Positions 19,329 to 30,917 of a stretch of 64,000 nucleotides of DNA are shown in pieces (the stretch's first letter is position 1; the number at the start of each line of letters is the position of its first letter). The notes under the pieces were generated by a model that was not told the origin of the DNA, did not search any database, and saw nothing but the letters and a program-made list of their open reading frames with translations. This DNA comes from Siphonodentalium dalli (Eukaryota > Mollusca > Scaphopoda > Gadilida > Siphonodentaliidae). Location: assembly GCA_032622095.1 (NCBI GenBank), contig CP136061.1, forward strand, positions 47,253,797 through 47,317,796. Reading direction: 5' to 3'. Made by a program: the position numbers and the translations under genes.

Positions 19329-22300
19329 CTACAATTAAAGTTGTTTTGTTTACTAACCAGACCTTACTTTTTCTACACTAAATGGATTCTCCCATTCAGT
19401 AATAAATTTGTACATTTGTATGGTCTATTCTTCATCTGGAGGGGTGTTCAGGAAAATAAGCACACAACAGATAACAGAAAGTACAGGAGGTGTACTATTT
19501 ATTGGAGGTTAATGTTCAGATAATAAGTTATTATCTGAAAATTTCCTATGGGATATCTGCTCATCAATGTTGCTTTAGTATAGAAGGGTTCAAATTATGA
19601 CATTCCGTACCGAACTGGAATATGTTTGCTTAATGTTCAGTAAGTGTTCTGAGAACACCACTTGAGTACTCTTAATATCTGATAAAACATTAGTGCTGGT
19701 GTTCCTAGAGTAGCCTTACATTCAGTAAGTGTTCTCACAGCCCAAATTATGCAAATTAGCTTAGTGCTAGAACACTAGTATAGCTGTTCCTAGGAGTCTC
19801 CCATCACTTATATAGCTATTCTTACAACTGTTTTGATGGTCTCTGATCACTTATATAGGTGCCTACTAATGTCACAAATAGCAATTTTATTTAACTTTTT
19901 CCATTGGAAAATTGTATTTGGAAGGTTTACAAAAATGTGAGGTAAATATCATAAGACTAGTAAGTGTTCAGTAGTGTTCTGCAGAAATATTAGTGAAAAT
20001 CTATTAATAAGCAGAGAATTGTCAATCTGCAGAGCATCCAAAGTTCATATTAGATTACTAAGAGCTTAGTGTTCTGAGGGAGGCATGTTCTATTGACAAA
20101 GTACCACGTTGATGTACTTAATGTTCAGATTTACAACAATTGGTGGACCGGAGAGTTGATAATAACTTTAACATAATATATATAATATTGTCTGGATAAC
20201 TTCAATATATCTATATTTTGGAGTTTACTCTGTCAAATAGTACAATACAATACAATATGGTGCTTCAAAAATGATGCACATTGGACATCTTAGGCCACTT
20301 TTTTCATTTGTTGAATTATGGATAATTATTTTTAAACATATGGCAAGACGAGGAGAAAAAAATATATATATATATATCTGTTTGAATTTTTCTCTCTTCA
20401 TTTTATGAAAAAATCAGGTAGGATGATAAAAAAAATCTTAAATTGCAATTTAATATAATACATATAAATTTTAGATGTTATTGTGACATGATCAAGTCTG
20501 TAATAGACATGAAAGAAAGCCTTCAGAAAAATATGATTTATAGTCAGAAATAGTTTTACATGATATTCTGGCATTGATGCTCATAATTAGTATTCTTTGT
20601 TTTTGTGTTTAAAGATACCTTACTGTGAGTATGGGTGTTAAAATAGTTACATCCACTAAAATCGCCATAAACAGGAAGAATATTTATATATAAGAGACAG
20701 ATATTGTTCTTATACCAATCATAAATATTGTACATTGCATGTTATTGTCACGTTTGTACCCTTGGTTATGTAAACAAACATCAAAAACGTTAAGAAACCG
20801 ATTGTTTATAGACTAACACTTAGAACTACAGTATCATCCAATGAAAATGTTCTGTTGCGCTGTGGAATGCGCAGATAAAATTATTGGCGCAATCAACAAT
20901 CGCATTCAAAACACATAAAATATTACCCATTCTACCGGGGCCGCTGTCAGATCAGAACCAAGCTAATCCACGTTAATAATAATAACTTCATGATTGGGAA
21001 ATGATCAGACAGAAAACGTGTACATAATATAATTGTTCTTGTAAAGAGATGAATATTTTTCAATCCAGTTAGTATTTTCTCCTAACCATCGTATTGTGAG
21101 TTGTATTTTGTAGGCGCACCAAATTAGGGGTTTTACAACCAACGTATAAAGTGCGTGAAAATCTAAACAAGGAAATGGCGCAATATCGTGACTGCGTATA
21201 AGCAATCCACTGCACTTTTTGTAAGAAACTAAACAACAGTCGACCTGCATTTTCTCGGACACAAAGCGTGTTCTGTGGATAACATCGCATACATATCATT
21301 ATGCTAAACTTTTAGTATATTCTGGAGGATATAATCATAATTTGATAATGTTAATTCTAAATTATAACCTACAACGAAGGCTGACTGTCCCTTTAATAAA
21401 ATAAGAGCTGATTGAAAATTTAAATTTGTTTCTACAGTAATGCCCTAAATACTCGACTCCTTAACCACAGCAGAATTATGGGTAACTTTTGAGGAAATAT
21501 GGCATGTTGCCATTCATCGGAAAGCTCTCACTAGCTTTCCGATGAATGGCAACAAGCCATATTTCCGACTAAATCCTCAAAAGTTACCCATAATTCTGCT
21601 GTGGTTTTTAAGGAGTCAATTATTTAGGGTATTACTGTAGTCTGGTGTTATTTTGGACGATCCGTAAGTTAACCAACAAAATAAAAGAATGACCTCAGGG
21701 ACACTGTAAAATTTTTACTCACCTTCTGCATACAACTATTGTAATAACCATGAGCATCAGTAAACCTCCCACAGCACCACCAGTTACGTCTGAAAGGAAT
21801 CATTCACCAAATAATCAACAAGGAAGCCAAAACTCCAATAGAAACATAAAGTACTAAATGGAACCAAAAGCATGTTACCGGGATAATTGGATATTTCTCT
21901 CTATGTTATTTATACTTTTCATGTAGCCAAAGCAAAAAAGTTGTGCATTACAATGATTTTGTTTCGAAAAACTTATTGAGGTTTCTAAAAAGATTTCAGA
22001 GATGGGCTTGTCCCAGATGGGACTAAGTAATACCCCCCCCCCCCCCCCCCCCCCCGTATTCAAAATGTTATTTGAGTGAAGTAGCCATTACCATGTATTG
22101 GGCACTGAAATTATGTCAACAGGTATCCCTAACCCTAAACCCCCTAACCCTAACCCTTAACCCTAATCATAACTCCACAAAAAAAGTCAGACAGACATCA
22201 TAATCGCAGGTGCACAGGTTCCCATGGTACTAAATATCAGTGCCAAGATTAGAAAACATTGACCTAAAAATGTAGAAATAAAAGGTCGGACAAAATTATG

Positions 22301-22684
22301 TTACATGTTGCAAAAAAAATTATAAGTCGAAAAAGGGAGATAACTCCACCAAAACATGTCGGACAGACGTCATAATCGCAGATGCACAGGTTCCCATGGT
22401 ACTAAATATCTGTGCCAAGTTTTTAAAAAATTGACCTAAATATGTAGGAATAAAAGCTCGGACAATTATACAATTATATAATTATACATGTTGTGAAAAT
22501 TTTCTAAGTCGAAAAAGGGGGGATAACTACTCCAAAAAAAGTCCGACAGATGTCAGGAGCGCAGGTTCCCAAGGTGGTTGATGTATGTGCCAAGTTTCAT
22601 GGAAATTGATCAAAAAACAACTGAGAAAAACTCCGGACAAATTTGTGTCCACAGACGGATGGACAAGCTGATACCAGTATAACT

Positions 22685-22717
<33 letters not shown>

Positions 22718-25281
22718 ACAATTCGTTGCGGAGGAGTAAAAACAAATTGTGGTTCAAATATCCTCCCACATGGCCACCGGGCACACATAGGAATAAACTG
22801 TCCTTACACAAACTCATCTTCGCTCCTGACCCCAAATTAGTATCTGTTGCCGTAGTAACCCAAGAAGTGCTCTGTTCTGTATTAACCCAAAGAGCGCTCT
22901 GTGTTGTAGTTTTCGTGGGTCCTGAAACTGTAAGATTGAGAGTACGTTACATTAAAAGAGAAAAAGAGTACAAATGTATAAATAAATAAAAGTTGAGCTG
23001 AGTAACAAGGGTGGCATAATTCTATTATATATGCAGAGGAGATTTCACATCGAATTGAACCTCAACTCAAACCAAATAATAAAAAGTTCAATGTTTCACA
23101 TCGAATTTTACCTCGAATCAAACCAAATAATCAAAAGTTCAGCGACATAAACAAATTGTTTTCATCGCCGGAATTATAGAAACGTACATGACGAGTAATT
23201 AATCAATTCATCATGGCCACACGCTGTCATATTTTGGCTGATTATACCTTATTATACTAGAAAATTCAATGGATAAATGAATTGAATTAGAGAATAGGGT
23301 ATTAGACAGTTGCACGAGTCTCCTGATGTGGGGGGGGGGGGTCGAAAATTTATCAAATCTCTGCTATAATTCTGAATCGAATCAAACCTTTTGCATGCGT
23401 TGACATTGAATCTAATCTCGAATGTAGGCAAGAGCCTACACAATATGTCTTTAAATAGTGACCCCTTTTGTTTTCCTCAAACACTTATTAGACTGTGGGG
23501 CAAAACATGTTACTAAATTTAGAATAATACATGTTATCATCTTAGTTGTGACTCACTTGCTGTATGTGTTGCTGTAACTCCTGTTGTAACTCCTGTTACA
23601 GCAAGTGTTGTAGTACAGCCACGTCTCTGACCACGTCTGGCTGCAAAAAGTTAGAAGATGCATTTTGTATACAAAGATTAGACGATGAGGGAGAGGTGAC
23701 TAAACATTAAGTCGAGAGGATCCAGCTTCAGGATAAAGTAATTAAGTTTCCCTATGTTTTGCGAGCATCAGTGCTTGTTTCATTATTTCGGGTGCCAAAA
23801 TAGAGTATATATACCGATGATCTAGTCTATCTGGTTGAAATACTGTGATGAGTAATATGCTGGCAGATAACATGAGGGATGTGGTGACGGGGAGATATGT
23901 CTTACCCCACCTGCCCACTTTGGCCAAAATTTTCAACAGTGGAAATGTCAGGCCTGGAACAACATCAGTTGGAAATTTCAAACTAAAAATAGGTTGAAAT
24001 TCATATATTTGATGTTCCAAATAATATATATGTAAAATTTATTGGCCTGAAGGCCATATATTTTCATACTTTTGGTCAAGTTTTTTGACTGAAATGGCCA
24101 TCAGTTGGAAAATTTCCAATAATTGGAAAGCCTGAGGCACTGCAATTGCAAAATTCTAACACAAGGGGTTGTGTTTGTGTGCAAATAGAATTTCCTATAG
24201 AGTTTAGTCTGGTTCAGGGGGGGCATGCAGTTGAAAATTCTAAGTTATTGGTATCCCCCCACCCCAACTGAGATCGTCTAGCCACGTCCTTGGATAACAT
24301 TTAGAGCTGAATCCCTTTGAGGCACATATGATTCTATGAAACCAGAATGTAAGTTAGTCCAAATTATATTGCCAGCTGTTAAAACTCTGTACAAACAGTA
24401 TGTTCTGGTAAAGTATCTGCCTTAATTAGTGTGTTTGATGGGATCGCAGGACAATATATATATTTCAGGTTTCTCTTTTCATTCAATTAAAATGGCTCAT
24501 TTGGGTGCAGTTGCCATCTGTACCTCCCTGCCAAGCCTAGTGTGTCTGTCATTTGCTGTTCGGGATAGCCCAGTAGCGTCACTAAATTCACCCTCTGGGG
24601 ACCTTATTCTGCAAATGACAAACACTATTTCAAGGCTTATGGGTGACACCCTCTGGTCTATATTAACCCTTTCATGACAGGAGCTGTGCTGGTGCAGCAT
24701 TAAATATCCTGCATATTCTCTTATATATGCGAGTCTCCCATAGGGAGCCTCACATTTAAAGAGAATGCACTGGCTTACAAGGTCAAATTGGATATTGTTA
24801 GGCCAATGTATTCTCTTATATGTGAGGCTCCCTATGGGAGACTTGCATATATAAAAGAATGCATTGGCACAGGGTTTTCATGTAAACATCATATTATCCC
24901 CATACTATTAAACTCTACATTTTAATATATTTTAGTTCTGTACAGGTGCCTTTTATTCCAAAGAGGGTAAATATTTTCATTTTGTCATAATTTTTTTCCA
25001 TTGAGATAACTCTATTTTGATTCGCTGCTGTTCCAAAAAGGAAATTAATTTTTCAGGAAAATGATAGATATTTTCTCACCTCCAGAAGATTTGCATCCTT
25101 TTCTTTCTCTGTTCTCTCCATTATGTTTCCTGTGTTTCCTTTTCTCCTTCTTATTCTTTTTTGGTTTACCTCCCTTCTTATTATCCTTCCTAATATGTCT
25201 TCTCCCTTTTCTGTCTTCATCCGAATCAATGACTTCATCCGTGTCGATTTCTTCATCTTCACGCTTTATTCTCTTCACAAA
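18572..25281 (-). CDS. Type I membrane protein with ITAM-like, tyrosine-motif-rich tail, 3' part (five exons)
   Basis: Five minus-strand exons (25281-25080, 23640-23557, 22921-22808, 21789-21723, 19328-18572) join in frame to 407 codons plus stop, all GT-AG. In order: an acidic stretch (EDEEIDTDEVIDSDED), a Lys/Arg-rich stretch, a Thr-rich stalk (TTTLAVTGVTTGVTATHTA, then TTTQSALW and TSWVTTATDT), one transmembrane helix starting VTGGAVGG, a CRRCLKTK stop-transfer, and a 245-residue cytoplasmic tail. The tail holds EETAYSQL-x11-YMEI (ITAM-like spacing), five YFxLE repeats, and the pair NKYEEIV/NKYDEIV. I do not recognise the family. A signalling receptor or adaptor of Src-family/SH2 proteins is inferred. 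The ligand-binding domain and signal peptide should be on exons upstream (higher coordinates) that I could not identify. Confidence 0.7.
19329..21722. other. Receptor intron; AGTGTTCT-rich stretch and AT-rich DNA
   Basis: Between about 19630 and 20090 the motif AGTGTTCT or its complement recurs at least six times, some beside GAACAC in fold-back arrangement. (AT)n lies at 20361-20377. A possible TTAA element runs from about 20613 (TTTAAAGATACC) to 21393 (GTCCCTTTAA). No exon was seen. Confidence 0.4.
21435..21637. repeat. Family B Tc1/mariner-type MITE copy, 203 bp
   Basis: The flanks are TA at 21433-21434 and 21638-21639 and the ends are CAGTAATGCCCTAAATA and TATTTAGGGTATTACTG. Near-perfect arms meet at GAAAGCTCTCACTAGCTTTC. 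The copy lies in a receptor intron. Confidence 0.88.
21723..21789 (-). CDS. Receptor exon: transmembrane helix
   Basis: The minus-strand acceptor is GATTCCTTTCAG and the donor is AG|GTGAGT. Phase 1 in, phase 2 out. It encodes VTGGAVGGLLMLMVITIVVC followed by Arg, about 20 hydrophobic residues with a GxxxG-like glycine cluster at the outer end, then the basic stop-transfer continuing in the next exon. Confidence 0.85.
22033..22055. repeat. Homopolymer C23
   Basis: Uninterrupted run of 23 C in a receptor intron, close to telomere-like repeats. Confidence 0.9.
22127..22166. repeat. Short interstitial telomere-like repeats
   Basis: About six degenerate CCCTAA units (CCCTAACCCTAAACCCCCTA and onward). 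This is the C-strand form of TTAGGG, the usual animal telomere repeat. Confidence 0.7.
22180..22716. repeat. Three ~172-183-bp tandem units ending in a C30 run
   Basis: GTCAGACAGACATCATAATC, GTCGGACAGACGTCATAATC and GTCCGACAGATGTC start units at about 22186, 22358 and 22541. Each contains AGGTTCCCA and TGCCAAG, and CACAGACGGATGGACAAGC precedes C30 (22687-22716). The layout resembles other tandem-core elements in this window. Confidence 0.7.
22808..22921 (-). CDS. Receptor exon: Thr/Ser-rich stalk
   Basis: The minus-strand acceptor is CTTACAGTTTCAG and the donor is TTGT|GTAAGG. Phase 1 to 1. It reads PTKTTTQSALWVNTEQ, then STSWVTTATDTNLGSGAKMS. The Thr density suggests an O-glycosylated juxtamembrane stalk. 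An alternative donor (GTCAGG) is weaker and breaks the phase. Confidence 0.65.
23557..23640 (-). CDS. Receptor exon: Thr-rich stalk
   Basis: The minus-strand acceptor is CTTTTTGCAG and the donor is AA|GTGAGT-like. Phase 1 to 1, 84 bp. It reads RRGQRRGCTTTLAVTGVTT and then GVTATHTA, with an internal TGVT repeat. RRGQRR could be a proprotein-convertase site. Confidence 0.6.
24540..24637. repeat. Family A MITE, internally deleted short copy
   Basis: Both family ends are present (AGTGTGTCTGTCATTTGC and CAAATGACAAACACTATTTC) around half a palindrome; the left arm is lost. Confidence 0.75.
24667..24885. repeat. Family F TTAA-type MITE copy
   Basis: TTAA at 24663-24666, then CCCTTTCATGACAGGAGC. 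Two palindromic blocks built on CTCTTATATATGCGAG and CTCCCTATGGGAG follow. The right end is not clear. Confidence 0.7.
25080..25281 (-). CDS. Receptor exon: acidic then Lys/Arg-rich segment
   Basis: The minus-strand acceptor is ACGTACTTCAG and the donor is GGAG|GTGAGA. Phase 0 in, phase 1 out, 67 codons. It starts FVKRIKREDEEIDTDEV, then a Lys/Arg-rich run including KPKKNKKEKRKHRKH, ending GCKSSG. The joining codon with 23640 is GCC (Ala). The composition is unusual for an ectodomain. It could instead belong to a different transcript; phase and splice sites favour this gene. Confidence 0.5.
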
Positions 25282-25928
25282 CTGAAGTACGTTATAAAAA
25301 ACTCCATATATATTTATATTCTATATATAAAATAGAGTGATATATATTATATATATACATAAGTTTTCTCTTCCATATATATATATAAAAGTATTCTCTT
25401 CCAAGTTTACGTGGGAAATTAAATGCGAATCTCTTATGTCAAACGTCAACATACATATGTCTGGGCAACTGAACTCAATGTTTTGCTTATTGCATATACA
25501 GTGTTTCAATTGCAACTGGTTTTTTCACCAGATGAAGACTATATATTAGTCGAAAGCTTGTGAATTAAATATTTAATAGATCTCAAAGGCGTTGCTGCAA
25601 TCACAACTATATACATGTATATATATTATATAAGAAACTGCATAGAATTATATTTTCTTTGTAAATTTAGCTTGGATCATCTGTATATATATAAAAGAGT
25701 AGGATCTGTCTGTCCATCTGTCTGTTCGCGATTTTTCTCCCAGACCTCTGGACCAATTTCAGCCAGATTTTGTGTGGGGCACCAAGGCAGATGTTGTAAT
25801 GGTGTTAGTTTTTTTTTTAGTTTTTACCTTTTTTTTAAATTGAGCAAGGAGTTCAATCTATAAACAAATTAAAAAATTAGATTTTTGTTTAGTTATTTAA
25901 TAATTTAAAAAAAAATAAAAATGTTTAA
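25282..25928. other. AT-rich intergenic or intronic DNA
   Basis: AT microsatellites (TATATA at 25307-25390) and a short tandem-core element start (CTGTCTGTCCATCTGTCTG at ~25708) are seen. No upstream exon of the receptor could be found between here and 33595. Confidence 0.4.
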
Positions 25929-26335
25929 CCCTTTACCCAACAAACCGGCCAAAAACGCCCAAATAAGGCTTCAACAGCCTAAAATATCTTCGGTCTGTCT
26001 CAATAGAACCATACAAATATGGATATCATTGGAACCGGCTCCTTGACCACATTGTGATAGTTACAGTTATGCCCTGTGCCAATGCATTCTCTTATATATG
26101 TGAGTCGACCATAGGTCGCCTCGCATATACATGTATAAGAGAATGCATTGGCCTAAAAAAAATCTTTTTTTAACACTTTTTACCATTTTTTCTTACATTC
26201 TTTAACAATTTTATAATTTTTAATGTGTTAAGCCAATGCATTCTCTTATATATGCGAGGCGACCTATGGTGAGTATGGTCGACTCGCATATATAAGAGAA
26301 TGCATCGGCACAGGGCCGTTCTGTTGGGTAAAGGG
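25929..26335. repeat. TTAA-flanked MITE (family G), 407 bp
   Basis: TTAA at 25925-25928 and 26336-26339. The ends are CCCTTTACCCAACAAACCGG and the near complement GTTGGGTAAAGGG. Inside are two palindromes of the CTCTTATATATGCGAG type, as in family F. Confidence 0.85.
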
Positions 26336-26640
26336 TTAAAAGATCAAAAGAGGCACAAACAGCCTACGCAGTAGAATAAATGCTCTCAAAGGGAGTCTGT
26401 TTCATTTAGTTTATTTATACATGTTTTCATCAGACTATTATGAAAGGGACATAAGTCACTCATAAAAGTTTGTAAAAACCATCATCACTAAGAACATATA
26501 TGATAAAATAGATAAACTTTGTTATTATGTTAATTCTATTATATCTTTAGTGACGAGACATTTGATTTCAAAACCTTTGTTATGTAACCATTACTGTTAC
26601 AAGTCTACAGAAAGCCAGGCCAATGAAAAATATTCCATTA

Positions 26641-26907
26641 TAAGCGAGATCACTGAGTAGCTACCATATTGGATCCATCAAGCCCCGTTCTGCGCATTCA
26701 GTGCTACAGGTCAAAGTTCGTTCTGGAGTAGCTTTCTATATATGGATTATGGAGCTTTTGAATATTCATGAATTCCATATATGAAATTCATGAATATTCA
26801 AAACTCCATATATGGTATACTACTCCAGAACTTTGACCTGTAACACTTAAACTGGGGAATGGGGGCTGGATGGATCCAATATGGTAGTGACTCTGTGATC
26901 GCGCTTA
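26641..26907. repeat. Palindromic MITE-like element, ~267 bp
   Basis: AAGCGAGATCACTGAGTAGC...ACCATATTGGATCCA pairs with TGGATCCAATATGGTAGTGA. The inner arms include GGTCAAAGTTC and TGAATATTCA. No clear target duplication. Confidence 0.7.
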
Positions 26908-27674
26908 TTGATAAAACACAGATTTTCAACCCAAACATTTCACTTGCAATTACAATAAGCGATGTTTATTGATAAAATAACTTCACTGTATTAAACAGTA
27001 ATGTTTATATAACAGTGGTTTCAACATGCGAAATGTCATCACTGGAGAGTTATCAATAATACAAATGAGAACAAAGTTTATCTATTTTTCCAAGTTATTC
27101 TTTGTGATCGATGGTTTTGCAAACTTTTTTTTACTTTTCAATTGCAATTGTACCCACTACAGGTGCCTAATATATCGTCCCGTTCAATTTACTTCCAAAT
27201 ATATTATGATTGAACTCAAATATGCTAAGTTTACCTGTCTCATCCTTTCAAGAATAATTAAACAATGAAAATCTCAAATAATAATTCCTAAATGTTCTGT
27301 ATATCAGTTGAAGAACTAAATTTCATCCTTAAATCATAATGAATCAATCCGAACTATATTCAGCAGATTACAAATGCTTCAAACTCTTCAAAATCTTCAA
27401 CTTGATATGTCATGTGATATATGAAGGCGGAAATCCGACTTCCTTTTCTTAGGAAGACCTACATCATGTTCATGATGTTATTGTAATAAGGTATCATATG
27501 CCACCGATCATGACATCACATGTCACAGTTTATTACAACCCACCACCAAAGTAGGATAGTCAAATTACGACTAACATTAGGTGAGGCAGGCTTATAAAGG
27601 AAACGGCACTTAAACACAAGTGCATCAAGTTATGTCTCTCAGTGCTCTTCATACATATAGATGACTTAATGTTG

Positions 27675-28580
27675 CTGGATGAGCATTATCTTCATAATTA
27701 ACCATCAAAAGTTGTGCAATTAATGTAACATATATCACCCACGCCTTAGAATATGGTGCTGGACATTTGCAGAATGAGGTCCCCAGAGGGTGAATTTAGT
27801 GATTTTACCCTGCACAGTGGGCTAGCATCACTAAATTCACTCAGGGGACTCAGACCAAGACTCAGATTTAAGTTCCCATATGGTGAATATTGTGATGTGT
27901 ATCCACCCATTGGGCACCTTGATTATGCAATTTGTTGTCTGCCAATTTGGGGATATAGAGAAACTAAACTGAAAAAGAATATATTTTAATGTCATAATAA
28001 ACTGTCTCTTCCAAAGAAGATGAGGCCTAAGCAGATGAGGTCCGCATAGGGTGAATTTAGTGATGCCAGCCCGCTGTACATATAGATGACTTAATGTTGC
28101 TGGACGAGCATCATCTTCATTATAATTAACCATCAAAAGTAATGTAACATATATCACCCACGCCTTAGAATATGGTGCCGGACATTTGCAGAATGAGGTC
28201 CCCAGAGGGTGAATTTAGTATCACTAAATTCACCCTCAGGGACCTCATTCTGCTTAGGCTGCATCTGCTTTTGGAGACCTAGACTCAGAATTAAGTTCCC
28301 AGATGGTGAATATTGTGATGCGTACCGCCACCCATCGGGCACCTTGATTATGTGTTATGTGTCCTCTGCCAATTTGGGGATATAAGAGAAACTAAACTAA
28401 AAAAGAACATCTTTTTAATTTCATAATAGATACTTTCCAGAGAAGATGAAGCCTAAGCAGAATGAGGTCCCCATAGGGTGGATTTAGTGATGCTAGCCCC
28501 CTGTGAGGGATAGCGTCACTAAATTCACCCTTTGGGGACCTCATTCTGCAAATATCTGGCACCTTAATTGTTCCCAGGTC
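27675..28580. repeat. Duplicated block with three family A copies
   Basis: GATGAGCATTATCTTCATAA...CACCCACGCCTTAGAATATGG at 27678 recurs at 28100. Each is followed by a family A palindrome. A segmental duplication of about 420 bp spread MITE plus flank together. Confidence 0.7.
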
Positions 28581-28744
28581 TGATACCACCCTGGTTAGGT
28601 TGTCTTGCTTAATGTGTTATATAGTACTGTTAGGTAGGTTAGGCTTCTAAAAGAAATGGCACTTAAACACAAGTGCATTAAGTTATATGTCTCTTCTTAC
28701 ATATATAGGTCACTTACTGTTACTGGATGAGCACCAAGCCTTGA

Positions 28745-29135
28745 AATAGTACGTCTGTCATTTGCATAATGAGGTCCACATATGGTGAATTTAGTGATGC
28801 TATCCCACATGGCGGGATAGCATCACCAAATTCACCTTCTGGGATCCTCATTCTGCTGAGGCCTCAACTGATATGGGAGACCAAGAATCAAATTGTTCCA
28901 AATTTTAAGTTGGTGATGTTAATTCACCCATTAGTCACTTCAATAATTATGCATTTTATCTTCTGCAAATTAGGGGATATATAAGGAACTGAACAGAAGG
29001 GTAAAAGTAACTAAAAACAATGTTTATTTGAGATTACATGTATATATACTTCCTAGAAGATGAGGCCTAAGCAGAATAAGGTGCACAGAGGGTGAATCTA
29101 GTTATGCTAGCCCGCTGCAAGTGACAGACACACTA
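28745..29135. repeat. Family A MITE copy in reverse spacer orientation
   Basis: It opens CAAGCCTTGAAATAGTACGT and closes with CACTATTTCAAGGCTTG, so both termini are intact. The second palindrome is reduced. The flanking 8 bases do not match. Confidence 0.75.
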
Positions 29136-29184
29136 TTTCAAGGCTTGATAATTAACCATCAAACATTGTGCAATGTAACATATA

Positions 29185-29412
29185 CAGTAATGCCCTAATA
29201 ATCGACTCCTTAACCACAACATAATTATGGGTAATTTTTCAGGATTTAGTCGGAAATATAGCTTGTTGCCATTCATCGGAAAGCTCTCAGTGAGAAAGCT
29301 CTCAGTGAGAGCTTTCGGATGAATGGCAACAAGCCATATTTCCGACTATATCCTGCAAAAATTACCCATAATTCTGCTGTGGTTAAGGAGTTGATTATTT
29401 AGGGCATTACTG
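29185..29412. repeat. Family B Tc1/mariner-type MITE copy, 228 bp
   Basis: The flanks are TA at 29183-29184 and 29413-29414, with CAGTAATGCCCTAATAATCG ends. The centre has an extra GAGAAAGCTCTCAGT duplication compared with other copies. Confidence 0.87.
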
Positions 29413-29721
29413 TACCACCCCTGGTCAAGTGTATGGTCCTGCTAATTTATGTTATGATGTAGGAGTCATGCTGAATTGCTATGATGCTGGTAGGTCAAAG
29501 AGATGCTGTTAAGACAAAGTTTTGTTATTGTTTTAAAGTTGTCATTTCTGTGGTGTTTGGCTAATATGAACAAATTTGGGCAAAGGCCAGTGTCTGCATG
29601 TATGAAACATTCAAGAACACATATATTTTTTTATATTTTTATAATGGTGGCACTGGTATTAGCAAAATGACAGGGATAGCCCTCTCAATTATGGGCCATG
29701 GTTTTCAACAATCAACAGCCA

Positions 29722-30705
29722 TTATTGTCCCCCGAAAAATTTATTTTGGGGGACTATTGTTATCAGCCGCGTCCGTCGAGCCATCTGTGCGTCCCAACCG
29801 GAGTTATAACTCCAGTAATGATCATCCGATTTGATTGAAACTTGGTATGTAGGTGTCTCACCCAAGAACACAGGTGTTCTGCAATTCTGGGTTTGATCCG
29901 GTGTTCTTTTATTGAGTTATTTCCCTTTTTTTTTACTTAGAAAATTTCTCACTTTTTCGGTTTCCGGATGATATCTCAAGTTTGGATCATTTAATTGCAA
30001 ATATCGTTTTTATGTGGATCAGTCATATCAAGATACAGGTTGAATTCAAATTTGAGTTTGATCCGATGATTTTTCCTAGAGTTATGGCCTTTTTTCGACT
30101 TAGAAAATTCAATTTCAATTGTTTCTTTAGTTTCCGGATGATAACTCAAGTTTGGACTGTTCAATTGAAAATTCCGTTTTTTTTGTGAGTCAATGATATC
30201 AAAATACAGGTCAATTTCGAATTTGAGTTTGATCCGATTATTTTTATCAGAGGTATGGGCTTTTCGACTTAGAAAATTCAATTTTTCTTGTTTTTTCTTT
30301 GGTTTCCGGATGACAACTCAAGTTTGGATTGTTTAATTGGAAATTCTGTTTTTTTTGTGGGTCGTTCATATCAAATAACAGGTCAAGTTCGAATTCGAGC
30401 TTGATCCAATGATTTTTCCCAGAGATATGGGCCTTTCGACTTTGAAATTTATTTTTTATAATTTTCTGTATGAGGGTACCTTCATGGTGTAATCAACTCC
30501 TCCTACAGTTTTGATCGTAGATATTTGAAACTTCAGAGTATTGTTACCCACATATTGGAGATGTGCAACATGTATATAGATGACGGAAAAATTATTTCTT
30601 TACGGAATTATTAAACCTTTCGACTTAGAACATTTCAACATTTTTTTTAATTTCTTTAACAAAGCGGCGTCGACTTGCCACGTTTTCGGGGGACACTATG
30701 GTTGG
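29722..30705. repeat. Tandem-core element with terminal hairpin (GTCCCCCG type)
   Basis: The 5' hairpin GTCCCCCG-aaaa...-GGGGGAC is at 29727-29754. It is followed by CGTCCGTCGAGCC, four to five units of ~150 bp (GTTTCCGGATGAT...CTCAAGTTTGGAT...TTCGACTTAGAAAATTCA), and 3' CGTTTTCGGGGGACACTATGG. The overall plan matches Helitron-like tandem-core elements elsewhere in the window. Confidence 0.75.
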
Positions 30706-30917
30706 CTGACCTTTTATTATATTTCATAATAAACATGTTTTTGAATGTTTTCTACACACAGAGCATGGCTTTTCCTTGAATTGTTGAGATCGGCCAAACA
30801 CTGTTAAAATGACAACTTTGCCCTACCAGCATCATACATATTCAGCATGACCCACCAGCATCATAGCAAATTAGCAGGACAATTTAACCAGGGGTATATA
30901 CATGCATGTATGTTTAA

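Larger units (their letters stand above)
23641..25079. other. Receptor intron with repeat fragments
   Basis: It holds a G12 run (23330-23341 lies just outside, in the next intron), a possible dispersed repeat at 23742-24140, and the MITE copies at 24540 and 24667. No exon recognised. Confidence 0.4.

Noticed and set aside
23742-24020. Minus-strand 92-codon open frame as a receptor exon
   Set aside because: No acceptor/donor pair gives the required phase. The composition has no similarity to neighbours, and parts look repetitive.
25045-25335. Plus-strand frames rich in Phe/Leu/Ser opposite the Lys/Arg-rich exon
   Set aside because: Antisense of the charged minus-strand exon. Poly-purine coding strands give such hydrophobic shadows.
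27190-27265. Possible upstream receptor exon ending at a GTAAAC donor on the minus strand
   Set aside because: The phase-0 frame meets a stop just upstream and the only acceptor is weak. No ectodomain motif is seen.
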